A stretch of 64,000 nt of DNA from Aquimarina aggregata (GCF_001632745.1 NZ_LQRT01000002.1:682001-746000); one strand, 5' to 3'. Shown: positions 27,975 through 37,500, counted from the stretch's first letter. Notes: a model not told the origin generated them from the letters alone. Numbers and translations are program-made.

Positions 27975-28691
27975 TTAATTACCAAAAAAACCTTTTGATA
28001 AATCATTAATTTTATTGTCCAAAGAGTCCTCAACACTTAAAATGAACATCTCAATCTTTTTCCCTTCGTGGTCATGTATATGTCCAAAATTATCACTTTC
28101 ATCACCTATGCTTGTAGTAATAGTTAAATTGTCCAGACCTTTTATTTTAAGGCTATCTTTTGCATAATTCAACCAATCTTTCCTGTCAACCGTTATTTTA
28201 TTCATATATCTCACATTTTCAAAACTTGTATTTGTAGAACGAGGCTTGGAAAAAAAATCATCGGAATCTTTAATTGATTTTCTAGAATCAACATAAATTG
28301 ATTTTCCTATATCAACACATATAAAGTCAATATCATATAAAATAGAATTCCTAAAATTCACACCTTTAATATTAGAATTCCTAAAACTTGTTTTGTAAAT
28401 ATTTGCTCTAAGCATTTCAGCGTTATCAAAATTTGAATGTCTAACTAATGAATTTTTTATAGTAGTATTCGCTAGAAATGATTGTTTAAAATTACTTTCT
28501 AAAATCAAACAAGAACTAAAATCACTTCCGGATAATCCAGCAAATTTAAAATCAGAGTTAAATATTTTTGCTCCTTTAAAACTTGAATTTGATAATTTTG
28601 CTTCATTTAAATAAGCGTTCTGTATAGTTGTATTTTGCAAATCGGCATAAGAAAAGTCACATTTCTTGAGTATCTTTCGTTTAAAAAACAT
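27975..28691 (-). CDS. Pentapeptide-repeat protein, C-terminal part of a frameshifted gene
   Basis: This 238-residue frame is built of pentapeptide repeats from residue 11 to about 130 ('CDFSYADLQNTTIQNAYLNEAKL' pattern: A(D/N)LxX), then a C-terminal region with a His/Asp patch ('NFGHIHDHEGKK'). It starts at ATG 28689-28691, but the same frame is open upstream and reads N-S-S-D-I-D-T before that ATG. That continues naturally from 'RGQLLISL' in the frame of 28697-29347. I therefore read it as the 3' part of one gene broken by a 1-bp deletion. Pentapeptide coils act as scaffolds or DNA mimics in other proteins; the role here is unknown. Confidence 0.72.
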   Translation of the reverse strand: MFFKRKILKKCDFSYADLQNTTIQNAYLNEAKLSNSSFKGAKIFNSDFKFAGLSGSDFSSCLILESNFKQSFLANTTIKNSLVRHSNFDNAEMLRANIYKTSFRNSNIKGVNFRNSILYDIDFICVDIGKSIYVDSRKSIKDSDDFFSKPRSTNTSFENVRYMNKITVDRKDWLNYAKDSLKIKGLDNLTITTSIGDESDNFGHIHDHEGKKIEMFILSVEDSLDNKINDLSKGFFGN

Positions 28692-28696
28692 CGTGT

Positions 28697-29347
28697 CTAT
28701 ATCGCTGCTATTAGTGAAATTAATAATTGTCCTCTCTCTGGACTTAACGGTTTATCTATCAATTCTCCATTTTCTAAGTATAAGTAGGGTTTCATTACAG
28801 AGCTGATACTTATAATCCTTCCAACTAATGTGCTGGACAGAGTTTTTTGTAGATTGTTTTTGTTTTCAAGCTCCTTATTTAGATCACTTAAAATATCACC
28901 TAGAATAATCATTTGTGTAGACCTCCTTGATGCTTCAGATAAAAACGATTGCTGCTCTATGAATTTATTTTGAGATTCAAATAAACCTGTTTGTTGTTCT
29001 ATTTTTTTATTCTGATTTCTTAATAATTTATTCTGTTGTATAAATAAAACAGTTGGAAAAACACCAATAATAACGGCAAATATTCCTATTCTTGTAATTC
29101 TCCATATAATATTTGCTCCTAAATCTGCAAGAGTATCTTTTGATAAAACCTTTTTTTCATTAAATTCATCAATTGAATTAACTATACTTTTCTTTAGATT
29201 AAACCCAATTATTGGTGTTGCAATTTTTTTTAAAAACCAATTCCTTCTACTTTTTTGTTGGCTCTCTTTCTTCTCTCTTTTTGCAATTATTTTTTTTAAA
29301 CCCTCATTTTCTTTTTTCAGAGCGTTAATTTCCTCAGAGTTATTCAT
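28697..29347 (-). CDS. Membrane/coiled-coil N-terminal part of the frameshifted pentapeptide gene
   Basis: This 216-residue frame starts with a coiled coil (residues 1-35), then a basic stretch and one or two membrane segments at about 80-110 ('IGIFAVIIGVFPTVLFI'). A second coiled coil follows ('QQNKLLRNQNKKIEQQTG'), then a helical domain ending 'SPERGQLLISLIAAI' and TAG at 28697-28699. Bacteroidota proteins of this kind usually run on directly into pentapeptide repeats after 'RGQLL(I/S)L'. The repeats begin 5 bp after this stop in another frame. The two frames together make about 455 residues. Confidence 0.7.
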   Translation of the reverse strand: MNNSEEINALKKENEGLKKIIAKREKKESQQKSRRNWFLKKIATPIIGFNLKKSIVNSIDEFNEKKVLSKDTLADLGANIIWRITRIGIFAVIIGVFPTVLFIQQNKLLRNQNKKIEQQTGLFESQNKFIEQQSFLSEASRRSTQMIILGDILSDLNKELENKNNLQKTLSSTLVGRIISISSVMKPYLYLENGELIDKPLSPERGQLLISLIAAI

Positions 29348-29796
29348 AATAATAATAATAGTATGTTAGAGTAAAATTAGTATATACAATTTGTAATTAT
29401 TTAAAATGTGGAACCTTTTTTATATTACAAAAACACTTTCTCAGCATTTACAACATATACACGAATTTATTCTGTAAAAAGTTAACTAAACAAGTCTATA
29501 CTGTATCATAATCATTATGTCATCTACCCCTTCTTTAATAAACTCTCCTGAAATTACCCACTTCTCTAAGATTAAATCACTTATGTCTCCTTTTTTATTT
29601 CTCCTTTTTGATTGTTTTCATTTTCAATTGATTCATCATTAATTGTTAACATATTAGTTCCAATTAATTTATTAGACTTTGGTTTAAGTATATATACTTG
29701 TAATGTAAATATTAATATTTTTGGAAAGAACATAACTTTTGATAAAATATGAGAAATGATTTTCTGTTAATGCTACCTCGACTGTGATATTGATTA
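29348..29796. other. Intergenic with gene remnant
   Basis: These 449 bp hold a degraded-looking leftward reading frame (see 29581-29733) and otherwise AT-rich sequence. An AAT-rich stretch lies just upstream of the start at 29347. No repeat tail of the type seen at 23280 or 27430 was found here. Confidence 0.4.
29581..29733 (-). pseudogene. Possible remnant of a small leftward gene
   Basis: A 50-codon frame runs from ATG 29731-29733 to TAA 29581-29583, and begins with a hydrophobic stretch ('FPKILIFTLQVYIL'). At the A6 tract just before the stop, the next frame continues as coding-like sequence ('GDISDLILEKWVISGEFIKEG') to about 29480. A slip at A6 would join the two. The family is not recognised and this may be chance. 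Confidence 0.25.
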
Positions 29797-31437
29797 TTAT
29801 TTAAGTATTGCAGGCAATATATAATCAATCATCATTTTATCAACATTGGCATGAGATCCAGGTTTGTTATACGCCGAAGCCGTAATGACAATAACAAAAG
29901 GAATATCTTTAAAAATAAAAATCTTATTGCCTCCATTACCCGTGCAAAAAGACACTTCATAATCTTTATCATTGACTGTATATACTCTATTCCAGAAAAG
30001 GTAACCGTAATGCATCCCTTTTATTCCTCCGTAATTCTGTGATACTTGTTTGGCTAAACTTTTTTCTACCCATTCCTTAGTTAAGATTTGTTTACCATTC
30101 CAAAGTCCTTTGTTTTTATAAAGTTGTCCATATTTAGCAAAATCAATAGCTCGTAGTTCTATACCACCGCCTGTATATGCAACATTTTGAGGGGTATGAA
30201 ACCATTTATACTCGGTAATGCCTAATGGGGCAAATAATTTTTTATCTCCATAAGAAACAAGTCCGTTTGGAACGGATTTATGAATAATATCTCCTAACAA
30301 ATTAGAACCAGCAGTAAAGTAATTATAGTCTTTGCCTATGATTTTGTCTTTATGCATGGGTAAATCTAAAGTAAACTTCACCCAGTTATCAGTAGATTGC
30401 ATTTTATCTTCTGTCCCTGGACTGTCGTTATCCCAATCATTACCAAGGAATCCTGAACTCATGGTTAAAAGTGATTTTAATGTTACAGAATCTTTCTTTG
30501 CACTATAATTTTTATATGATTTTAGATCATAAAAATCTTTTAGCAAAGCGTTTTCATCTTTTACAAATTCATCTTTAATAGCAATTCCTAGTATTGTAGA
30601 GGCAAATGATTTTCCTACCGACCTAGGGTTGTGTAAACTATCTCTTGTTGCATCGTTAAAATATTCTTCTATTAAAAGTTTACCATCTTTTATCACCACA
30701 ATGCTATTAATATCTTCAAACCTACCTTCTACTATTTTTCTATTGAGTGCTTCAATTTTATTGTTGTCAAAATTATCTTTAGCGATTTCCCAACCACTAT
30801 TTGGTTGTATTTTCTGAACAGGAACTAAATTTTCATCTATATAAATTTTAGGCACTTTTACCGCAATACTTCCTTTTGCCAAAAGAGGGCCAACTTTTAA
30901 TGTACCATCCTTTAAATAAGGTTTTATTTCTATACTTAACGTGTGATTTCCTTCGGTAAACGCATCTAACCCACCATTAACTTTCATAAATCTTTGCCAC
31001 ATATACCAGCCCCAAAAACCGATTCGTTCTGGTGCTACTAATGGCACTACTTGTTTAAGCATCTCTGTTTTTCGAGTTTTTGGTCCAGCTCCAGTGTTTA
31101 AGTTTTCTACATAAATTAATTTTCCATCTATCAAATATGAAAACTGAAAATTCCCTTTACTTAACAATTCTTCTTCAGACAGGTTTGGTGCCAACTCTTG
31201 AAGACTTTTTATCAATGGTTTATCTAAGGTGAAAACAATACTAAGGAAGTTGTCGTTATGTAAATCGAAGTTTTTTGAATATGCTTCAGAAGAAATTTTA
31301 GCTTTTGTAAAGTCTACTGTTGAAAAAAATAAGTTCTCAATTTCGTTTGATGATGTATTGCTCGATTTTGATTGACCACTGTTTTTACATGATAGTAATA
31401 AACATGTAATAAGGATAAATAAATAATTAGATTTCAT
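29797..31437 (-). CDS. Beta-lactamase-family serine hydrolase lipoprotein
   Basis: This 546-residue protein has a lipobox (LLLSC, Cys17). An N-terminal beta-rich domain (about 30-210) of unknown type precedes a beta-lactamase domain (about 215-546). Motifs are S273-V-G-K276 ('RSVGKSFASTILG'), Tyr in 'YNYFTAGSNLLGDII', and the late 'GNGGNKIFIF'. This matches the EstB/6-aminohexanoate-hydrolase-like branch. It should act at the outer membrane or in the periplasm on an ester or amide substrate. It is divergent from a membrane AraC regulator (31645), which probably controls it. Confidence 0.88.
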   Translation of the reverse strand: MKSNYLFILITCLLLSCKNSGQSKSSNTSSNEIENLFFSTVDFTKAKISSEAYSKNFDLHNDNFLSIVFTLDKPLIKSLQELAPNLSEEELLSKGNFQFSYLIDGKLIYVENLNTGAGPKTRKTEMLKQVVPLVAPERIGFWGWYMWQRFMKVNGGLDAFTEGNHTLSIEIKPYLKDGTLKVGPLLAKGSIAVKVPKIYIDENLVPVQKIQPNSGWEIAKDNFDNNKIEALNRKIVEGRFEDINSIVVIKDGKLLIEEYFNDATRDSLHNPRSVGKSFASTILGIAIKDEFVKDENALLKDFYDLKSYKNYSAKKDSVTLKSLLTMSSGFLGNDWDNDSPGTEDKMQSTDNWVKFTLDLPMHKDKIIGKDYNYFTAGSNLLGDIIHKSVPNGLVSYGDKKLFAPLGITEYKWFHTPQNVAYTGGGIELRAIDFAKYGQLYKNKGLWNGKQILTKEWVEKSLAKQVSQNYGGIKGMHYGYLFWNRVYTVNDKDYEVSFCTGNGGNKIFIFKDIPFVIVITASAYNKPGSHANVDKMMIDYILPAILK

Positions 31438-31644
31438 ATTCGTAATTTGGTTTCTTGTAAAGGAAATTATTTTTTATCATTAGATGTAACCATTTTCGTC
31501 ATTAGATGTCCTAAACTATAGTATCAGACTATTTTTTTAGTCCGTACATAAATAAAAATCAGATTCTAACTAACTGAAATGATAAAAAAATAGTAAACTC
31601 TTTTTTTTTATATTAAAACGCAGCAATGCTAAAATTCTAATTGC

Positions 31645-32763
31645 ATGAATGTATCGCTATATGAGCTTTTTTTGGTATTGGTTATTGGTCAGTGTGTGTT
31701 TTTGGTTTTTGCCATTCAGTATATCCCTAAAAAGCATACAGGAGCAAACAGAGCTATACAATACTTATTGGCAATTTATAGTCTCTTTTTATTCGAAAGA
31801 GCTATGGGCCATCAATTTGAAAGAGATTTTTTGAGGTTGTATGGTAATATCATTAATACTTTTTATCTTTTTATTGGCCCTTTAGTTTACACCTATATTA
31901 GGCGTTTACTCTTTTATAAGAATGGAAATTATCAGTTAGCATACTATCACTATTTGCCAGCACTATTGTATTTAGGATACTGTTTTTTTCATGTTTATAT
32001 TTATGATTCAATACAGGATTTAAGCCGTTATTTTAATACATTATTGTTTTTTAACGATGTCGTATTTTTCATTGTTATTTCGGCTTATTTATTCAAATCT
32101 AATAGATTACTAAATTACTATGAGAAGAATGAAGAACAAGAACTATCCTTTAATCAAACCATTATAAAGTATATAAAGATCATGCTTGTTTGCTTGTTGG
32201 TCTATATGATTTTTTGGTTGTTAGGTATTGTTGAACGCTTTGTTGTTAAATTACCAATCGATATCAGAATGATCTGGGATATATCATGCTTAATATTTGG
32301 TATACAAATTTATATAGTAGGTTTTTATAATTTAAAACACCCAGAAGTATTTAAAATTAGATTTCCTTTAAACAAGGAAAACGAATCTAAAAAAAAGAAT
32401 AAGCTTGATGAAAAAGAAATAATTAAGATTAAAAATCTAATTGACACTTTCTTAGAAGAAAAGAAAGGCTATTGCCGACCAGAACTGAGTTTGTCAATTC
32501 TAGCAAATGAAATTAATACTACTACCAATAAATTATCGTGGGTTCTAAACAATACCTACAAAAAAACTTTTTATGAACTGGTTAACGAATATCGAGTTGA
32601 GTGTTTTTTACAAAGAATAAATGAAAATAAGCATAAAGAATTTACATTAATTTCTATTGCATTTGAAGTTGGATTCAATTCCAAGTCTACCTTTTATAAA
32701 GCGTTTAAAGAGATAACAAATTTTACACCTACAGAATATATCAGAAAGGTTGAAAAATCGTAA
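31645..32763 (+). CDS. Membrane-anchored AraC-family regulator
   Basis: This 372-residue protein has seven hydrophobic segments between about 5 and 235, then a C-terminal AraC domain (about 260-370) with 'SLSILANEINTTTNKLSWVLN' and 'LISIAFEVGFNSKSTFYKAFK' plus 'FTPTEYIRKV'. Its layout matches the regulator at 7394. It starts at ATG 31645 and is divergent from the serine hydrolase lipoprotein, so that gene is the simplest target. The signal is unknown. Confidence 0.9.
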   Translation: MNVSLYELFLVLVIGQCVFLVFAIQYIPKKHTGANRAIQYLLAIYSLFLFERAMGHQFERDFLRLYGNIINTFYLFIGPLVYTYIRRLLFYKNGNYQLAYYHYLPALLYLGYCFFHVYIYDSIQDLSRYFNTLLFFNDVVFFIVISAYLFKSNRLLNYYEKNEEQELSFNQTIIKYIKIMLVCLLVYMIFWLLGIVERFVVKLPIDIRMIWDISCLIFGIQIYIVGFYNLKHPEVFKIRFPLNKENESKKKNKLDEKEIIKIKNLIDTFLEEKKGYCRPELSLSILANEINTTTNKLSWVLNNTYKKTFYELVNEYRVECFLQRINENKHKEFTLISIAFEVGFNSKSTFYKAFKEITNFTPTEYIRKVEKS

Positions 32764-32780
32764 AAACTTAAAGCGTCTAA

Positions 32781-33353
32781 TTATTCATTTTCTGTAATGG
32801 TAGTCGTATTTTCTGAATGCTGCGATACATTTCCTCTGTAGCTAATTGTTGTTCGATGGCTGCTATTAATAATTAGATCACTTTCTAAATCAGGAAAAAG
32901 TATCAACATCACTTTACAAGATTCTTCTCTGTTTTTAATATAGAAATTAATCAGATAGCGTTGTTTTTTCTCATTATACTTTACATTAAGGCGTTCTGCA
33001 ATCCCGTCATACTCAAATCCGATGGTTCTGGGATTGTAACTTCCCGGTAATTGTCGTTCTCCAAAATATGGTAAAGAAATGGATACGCTATCTCCATGTA
33101 TTCTTAAATGATTAGGATTTCCTACCAAACTAATCGAATTAGCATTACTTCCCGGTGGTAATAATCCACTAATGGCAACAGCATTAACATTAGCATTTGC
33201 CAATGGATATGCCCAATCTGATACTATTTCAAAATTCTTTTGTGCTACCAAAGCATCTAAAGCTTTGATTTTCTCGGCATCAACAACAGTCGATGTTGTA
33301 CTACCACAAGCAGTAAACAACACTCCTAGAACGATTAAAAAAAGAAATCTCAT
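32781..33353 (-). CDS. DUF4251-family lipoprotein
   Basis: This 190-residue protein has a signal peptide and lipobox (LFTAC, Cys16). The mature part shows the DUF4251 pattern: 'ALVAQKNFEIVSDWAYP', 'SISLVGNPNHLRIHGDSVSISLPYFG' (split) and 'GIAERLNVKYNEKKQRYLINFYIKN'. The family is a small beta-barrel-like fold of unknown function, frequent in Flavobacteriaceae. It is convergent with the AraC gene, 18 bp apart. Confidence 0.9.
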   Translation of the reverse strand: MRFLFLIVLGVLFTACGSTTSTVVDAEKIKALDALVAQKNFEIVSDWAYPLANANVNAVAISGLLPPGSNANSISLVGNPNHLRIHGDSVSISLPYFGERQLPGSYNPRTIGFEYDGIAERLNVKYNEKKQRYLINFYIKNREESCKVMLILFPDLESDLIINSSHRTTISYRGNVSQHSENTTTITENE

Positions 33354-33455
33354 ACGTATAAATTTTTCCTACTAGTTTACAATGTACAAAAATCAAAGAT
33401 CACATATTTTTATTTAACTAATAATTAGTCATTTAACCTTATAACCTTTAGATAT

Positions 33456-33971
33456 TTAGAACTTAAACTTACCTTTTAGAGAAAACATATTTGGGTTTGA
33501 AAAAGCACCAAAATTATCACTATTAAAAAACAATTCTTGAGTTGCTTCTAAGGAAAAATTAGAATTTACCTCGTATCCAAATCCGTATTTAAAATAAATC
33601 TCTGCAGAATATGGTTTCGGACTGTCATTTCTTGAATTTTCTATCTCTAATTCTGCGTTTTCAAATTCTTCTCCTTCCTCAGCAGATAAAAACCTAGGAT
33701 CCACTAAATTTCTAGTGATCTCGACTTCTCCACCTCCTAAAATATAAAACTGTTTAGTGACATACTGCTTTGCCATAAGCGGTACTTTAAATACTTGCAC
33801 AAAACCGTGCGATCTTAATTCACCTCTTAAAGTCAAAAACAAATTAGAATTCACTTTATAATCCATCGTAAATGTAGCATATTGCCCAGGGTTTAACTTA
33901 TCTACATAGGATGCATCAGAAATTGATACTTTTGGATCTTTATCAACCGGATTTTCTTGTTGAGAAAACAA
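33456..33971 (-). CDS. Outer-membrane beta-barrel-like protein, start codon apparently lost
   Basis: The called frame begins at a TTG (33969-33971) inside what looks like the end of a signal peptide. Reading further upstream in frame gives I-T-L-T-I-L-L-L-S-I-C and then N-N-Y-N-L-F-S-Q, a good signal peptide. However, a TAA stop (34020-34022) comes two codons before the Ile (ATT, 34014-34016) and there is no ATG. The mature part is beta-rich with aromatic-ended strands and ends 'SLKGKFKF', with the terminal Phe typical of outer-membrane barrels. At about 165 residues it is short for a porin. It may be an intact gene with an ATT start, or a gene that has lost its start. Confidence 0.6.
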   Translation of the reverse strand: MFSQQENPVDKDPKVSISDASYVDKLNPGQYATFTMDYKVNSNLFLTLRGELRSHGFVQVFKVPLMAKQYVTKQFYILGGGEVEITRNLVDPRFLSAEEGEEFENAELEIENSRNDSPKPYSAEIYFKYGFGYEVNSNFSLEATQELFFNSDNFGAFSNPNMFSLKGKFKF

Positions 33972-34190
33972 ATTATAATTATTACAAATACTTAATAATA
34001 AAATAGTTAAAGTAATTAATTAAAAGTATTTGTTTACTCTTTTTGTTTTAAAGATATTGGTTAAAAAATATTCATTTTTCATACTATTTTAGTATTGGTT
34101 ATCCTAAAGGACTTAAAAAAAGAGCATTACGTTACAACAATATACAAGATCTATAAATATTGATATGAGATAATAGTGTACTTTTGCGGG

Positions 34191-35399
34191 ATGTTAAAAA
34201 AGAAGCTGGCTCAATTCGAATTTATTACGCTAATGGCATCCCTAATGTCTATAGTAGCTCTAGCCATAGACGCTCTATTACCAGCTCTTGATATTATAGG
34301 AATCACTATAGGCACCACAAATCCTGCAGATAATCAATTATTAATTACCATGATTTTTCTGGGATTAGGTATTGGACCCTTATTTTTTGGTCCTATTTCA
34401 GATAGTATCGGACGAAAACCTGTGGTATATATGGGTTTTGCACTTTTTATTGTGGCTAGTTTAATTTGTGTATTTGCTACCAGTTTAGAAATGATGGTCG
34501 TAGGCAGGATTTTACAAGGTATCGGTCTTTCTGCACCCAGAACTATTAGTATTGCTATGATCAGAGATATTTATAGCGGTGATTATATGGCTAGAATTAT
34601 GTCTTTTATAACCGTTGTTTTTATTTTGGTGCCCATTATCGCTCCCGCTATGGGGAAGTTTGTGTTAGATCATTACGATTGGAAAGCTATTTTTTATGTA
34701 CAGCTATTGTTTAGTGTCTTGGTATCGGCTTGGTTTTGGAAACGACAAGCAGAAACCTTAGCGGTTTCAAAACGTATCGCATTTACACCTTCTATTTTTA
34801 GTAACGGCCTAAAAGAATTACTAAAACATAAAACTACTATTGGATACACCTTAATTTCTGGCTTTATCATGGGCTCTTTTATGGTTTACCTAAGTGCTTC
34901 TCAACAGATTTTTGAAGAGCAATATCATTTAAAAAATGAATTTCCGTATATATTTGGACTATTAGCTATCTCGATCGGAAGTGCCATTTATTTAAACGGA
35001 ACTCTAGTACTAAAGTATGGGATGGAAAAATTGATAACTACTTCCCTCCTTGCGTTTTTTGGTATTTCACTGACATACATTATATTGTTTTATAACACAC
35101 CCAATCCAAATATTGTTATTTTATTGATATTCTTTGGATTACAGTTCTTTTCTATTGGTTTTTTATTCGGAAATTTACGCGCAATGACTATGGAACCTAT
35201 TGGGCATATTGCTGGTATAGGAGCTGCTATAACGGGATTTGTTTCTACTATCATGGCTGTGCCAATCAGTATTTATATCGGAAAATTTGTGAGTAGCTCC
35301 ACACTTCCTTTATTTATTGGTTTTTTGGTATGTGCGGTACTTTCTATGGCAATTTTATACTACCTGAAAACTTCGGCCAAAAAAGAGGTCTTAGCGTAA
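34191..35399 (+). CDS. Bcr/CflA-type MFS multidrug efflux transporter
   Basis: From ATG 34191 the protein has 402 residues; a GTG 15 bp upstream would add five. Twelve membrane segments are visible. Motif A of the drug:H+ antiporters appears as 'GPISDSIGRKPV', and 'GRILQGIGLSAPRTISIAMIRD' is the Bcr/CflA block. It would export drugs or metabolites from the cytosol using the proton gradient. A -7-like TACTTTTG at 34179-34186 lies immediately before the ATG, so the transcript may be leaderless or nearly so. It overlaps the convergent methyltransferase gene by 9 bp. Confidence 0.9.
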   Translation: MLKKKLAQFEFITLMASLMSIVALAIDALLPALDIIGITIGTTNPADNQLLITMIFLGLGIGPLFFGPISDSIGRKPVVYMGFALFIVASLICVFATSLEMMVVGRILQGIGLSAPRTISIAMIRDIYSGDYMARIMSFITVVFILVPIIAPAMGKFVLDHYDWKAIFYVQLLFSVLVSAWFWKRQAETLAVSKRIAFTPSIFSNGLKELLKHKTTIGYTLISGFIMGSFMVYLSASQQIFEEQYHLKNEFPYIFGLLAISIGSAIYLNGTLVLKYGMEKLITTSLLAFFGISLTYIILFYNTPNPNIVILLIFFGLQFFSIGFLFGNLRAMTMEPIGHIAGIGAAITGFVSTIMAVPISIYIGKFVSSSTLPLFIGFLVCAVLSMAILYYLKTSAKKEVLA

Positions 35400-35867
35400 T
35401 CGTATCCTCGGAAAAAACCTTCCTGTTTTCTTTTGATAATAGGCGTATTGATCAAACATTAGCCTTAAGCGTTTCTCTTCGTATACCGACTTAAAATGAA
35501 AAAGAATGTACAAAGCTAACATTACTAGTATTTTAAATAAACTTCCTACAAATAAACCATAACCAAACGTACTCAACAAAATCCCTGTATAGATAGGATG
35601 TCTTATATAGGCAAATATTCCGTTTTGAATTAAAGTAGCATTAGATTTTGGAGTAGGAAAAGGAGAAATACTGCTATGTAGCTGCAGCATTGCGATTATT
35701 AAGATAACTACCCCTATGCTAACAAGGCATATCCCAAAAAATGCTAAGGATACCCCTGTAGTAAAAGGTATCACATTTGGCATAAGGAGATACATAAGAA
35801 ATAACACTCCTTGAACACCAACAAACATATAATCTTTTAACTTTAATTTCATAGCAATACGATACAT
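35391..35867 (-). CDS. Isoprenylcysteine-carboxyl-methyltransferase-like membrane protein
   Basis: This 158-residue protein has four to five membrane segments and the ICMT/PEMT signature 'NGIFAYIRHPIYTGILLS' (RHPxYxG) plus 'YEEKRL' near the C-terminus, the SAM-binding region of this family. It probably methylates a lipid or small hydrophobic substrate. The start could be ATG 35867 or the in-frame ATG at 35852. Its 3' end overlaps the convergent MFS gene by 9 bp. Confidence 0.82.
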   Translation of the reverse strand: MYRIAMKLKLKDYMFVGVQGVLFLMYLLMPNVIPFTTGVSLAFFGICLVSIGVVILIIAMLQLHSSISPFPTPKSNATLIQNGIFAYIRHPIYTGILLSTFGYGLFVGSLFKILVMLALYILFHFKSVYEEKRLRLMFDQYAYYQKKTGRFFPRIRLR

Positions 35868-35868
35868 A

Positions 35869-35901
35869 AAAGAGGCAAAACACTTAAGATAATGCCTCTT
35901 T
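35869..35901 (-). terminator. Rho-independent terminator after the SQR gene
   Basis: A 9-bp stem AAAGAGGCA / TGCCTCTTT (35869-35877 with 35893-35901) with a 15-nt loop lies 21 bp after the stop of the gene at 35922, reading leftward. It also sits directly upstream of the methyltransferase start. Confidence 0.7.
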
Positions 35902-35921
35902 CACAAGTTTAGAAACAGGTA

Positions 35922-37229
35922 TCAGACATTAAGACCTTTTAGCATTTTGTTCCAATACAAATATGGTAACATATATTTTTTAAGCATCCATAACCTCCAA
36001 TGCTCTTTTGATGAGTCATTGATCATTAATTGTTTTAACTTAGGATCAGGAATAAAGTTTTTATCATAATCAAATTCGGCCAATACCATTTTTCCATAAT
36101 CTGTTACTAAAGGACAAGATGAATATCCGTTATACGATTGGTTTCCAATTTTATTATATTTCATGAGTAAGGCAATATTATCAACCACTATAGGCACTTG
36201 TTTACGTATTGCAGCACCTGTTTTTGCTGTTGGCAACCCTGCTACGTCCCCTAATCCAAAAATATTGTCATACGTATTGTGTTGCATGGTATGATGATCT
36301 ACATCTAACCATTTGGCATCATTTACCAAAGATGAATCCTGAACAAATTTTGGAGCCACTGATGGTGGTGCCAGATGCAACATATCATAATGAATACCAT
36401 AACGATTACCTTCAATAGTCATTTTTACATTCTTGTAATTATGCTGAACCGATGGGTCTAAGATTTTTCCCTCGGTTTTATCGGATATAATTACACATTT
36501 ATTCTCTTCTATAGTTTTAGCCAATTCATACCAAGCTATTTTCTTATCAGCATCTATGCGCATTAATTTATGATGAAATCGTACATTTATATCCTTACGA
36601 TCTACCACTTCCATTAATGTTTTTGCAATAGGTTTTACTCCAAAAATCACAGAACCTGGTGTCGCAAAAATAATATCCGTTTTAGCTTTCAATCCTTTGT
36701 TTTTGAAATGATTTTCTGCTAGATACATAATTTTCTGTGGAGCTCCCCCACACTTTATAGGTGTAGTTGGCTGTGTAAACAATGCCGTTCCTCCTTTAAA
36801 GTTTTTAACAACCTCCCAAGTGTGATTTGGATCAGTATAGTTACTGCATACTACTCCTTTATCAATAGCTTCTTTTAGTCCATCTATTAATGAAAAGTCA
36901 TATACCAGTCCAGGTGCTACCACTAAATAATCATATGTAATATCGCCTTTGGATTTTGTGATCACTGTATTTACATCAGGATCAAATGATACTGCATAAT
37001 CTTTAATCCATTGCACTCCTTGTGGTATTACAGATGCCATAGTTTTTGCAGTTTTACTAAAATCAAATGTTCCTGCACCCACCAATGTCCATGCGGGTTG
37101 ATAATAATGTGTTTCTGCAGGTTCAATAATTGCAATATCAAGGTTCTTATCCTTTTTAAGAAGCTGTGCCGAAACCATAATGCCCGCAGTGCCTCCTCCT
37201 ATTATTAATACTTGATGATGTGTAGTCAT
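35922..37229 (-). CDS. sqr: Sulfide:quinone oxidoreductase-like flavoprotein
   Basis: This 435-residue FAD enzyme has the first dinucleotide motif 'VLIIGGGTAGIMVSAQL' (8-24), the SQR Cys block 'TTPIKCGGAPQKIMYLAE' with C160, the second FAD motif 'GLGDVAGLPTAKTGAA' (326-340), and C372 in 'YSSCPLVTD'. C160 and C372 fit the redox-active pair of type II SQR; C128 is an extra. It should oxidise sulfide at the membrane surface and pass electrons to quinone, leaving persulfide for the dioxygenase encoded at 43296. Its promoter has the GTAAC-N4-GTTAC box shared by this cluster. Confidence 0.88.
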   Translation of the reverse strand: MTTHHQVLIIGGGTAGIMVSAQLLKKDKNLDIAIIEPAETHYYQPAWTLVGAGTFDFSKTAKTMASVIPQGVQWIKDYAVSFDPDVNTVITKSKGDITYDYLVVAPGLVYDFSLIDGLKEAIDKGVVCSNYTDPNHTWEVVKNFKGGTALFTQPTTPIKCGGAPQKIMYLAENHFKNKGLKAKTDIIFATPGSVIFGVKPIAKTLMEVVDRKDINVRFHHKLMRIDADKKIAWYELAKTIEENKCVIISDKTEGKILDPSVQHNYKNVKMTIEGNRYGIHYDMLHLAPPSVAPKFVQDSSLVNDAKWLDVDHHTMQHNTYDNIFGLGDVAGLPTAKTGAAIRKQVPIVVDNIALLMKYNKIGNQSYNGYSSCPLVTDYGKMVLAEFDYDKNFIPDPKLKQLMINDSSKEHWRLWMLKKYMLPYLYWNKMLKGLNV

Positions 37230-37256
37230 AAAAGTTGTTTTTTTAGATAAACTTTA

Positions 37257-37300
37257 TAAAACTACTGGATTGCACCACCAATTCTTGTAACTTTTGTTAC
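37257..37300 (-). promoter_or_regulatory. Crp/Fnr-type box and -7 element, SQR promoter
   Basis: The box GTAAC-TTTT-GTTAC is at 37287-37300. On the - strand TAGTTTTA (37257-37264) fits the -7 element with one mismatch. The spacing is 22 bp, as in the other six copies, placing the box near -42. Confidence 0.75.
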
Positions 37301-37423
37301 ATAGTCTAAAATAATTCTTACACGTATAAACACATATTTTCAAAAGAAAAATAAGATATTTATCGAAAAGTAAATTAGACCTAAGGTCATGAAAGAAACG
37401 GTTGAAAGCTATTAAACACAATA

Positions 37424-37484
37424 AATAGTAAACCCATTGTGCCTTTGCAGTTTAAAAAAGCAAATACATAATGGGTTTACTATT
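37424..37484 (-). terminator. Long-loop terminator after the DUF302 gene
   Basis: A 15-bp perfect stem (37424-37438 with 37470-37484) encloses a 31-nt loop that itself can form TTTGC/GCAAA. It starts 17 bp after the stop of the gene at 37501. Confidence 0.75.
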
Positions 37485-37500
37485 CCTATTACAATAATAT

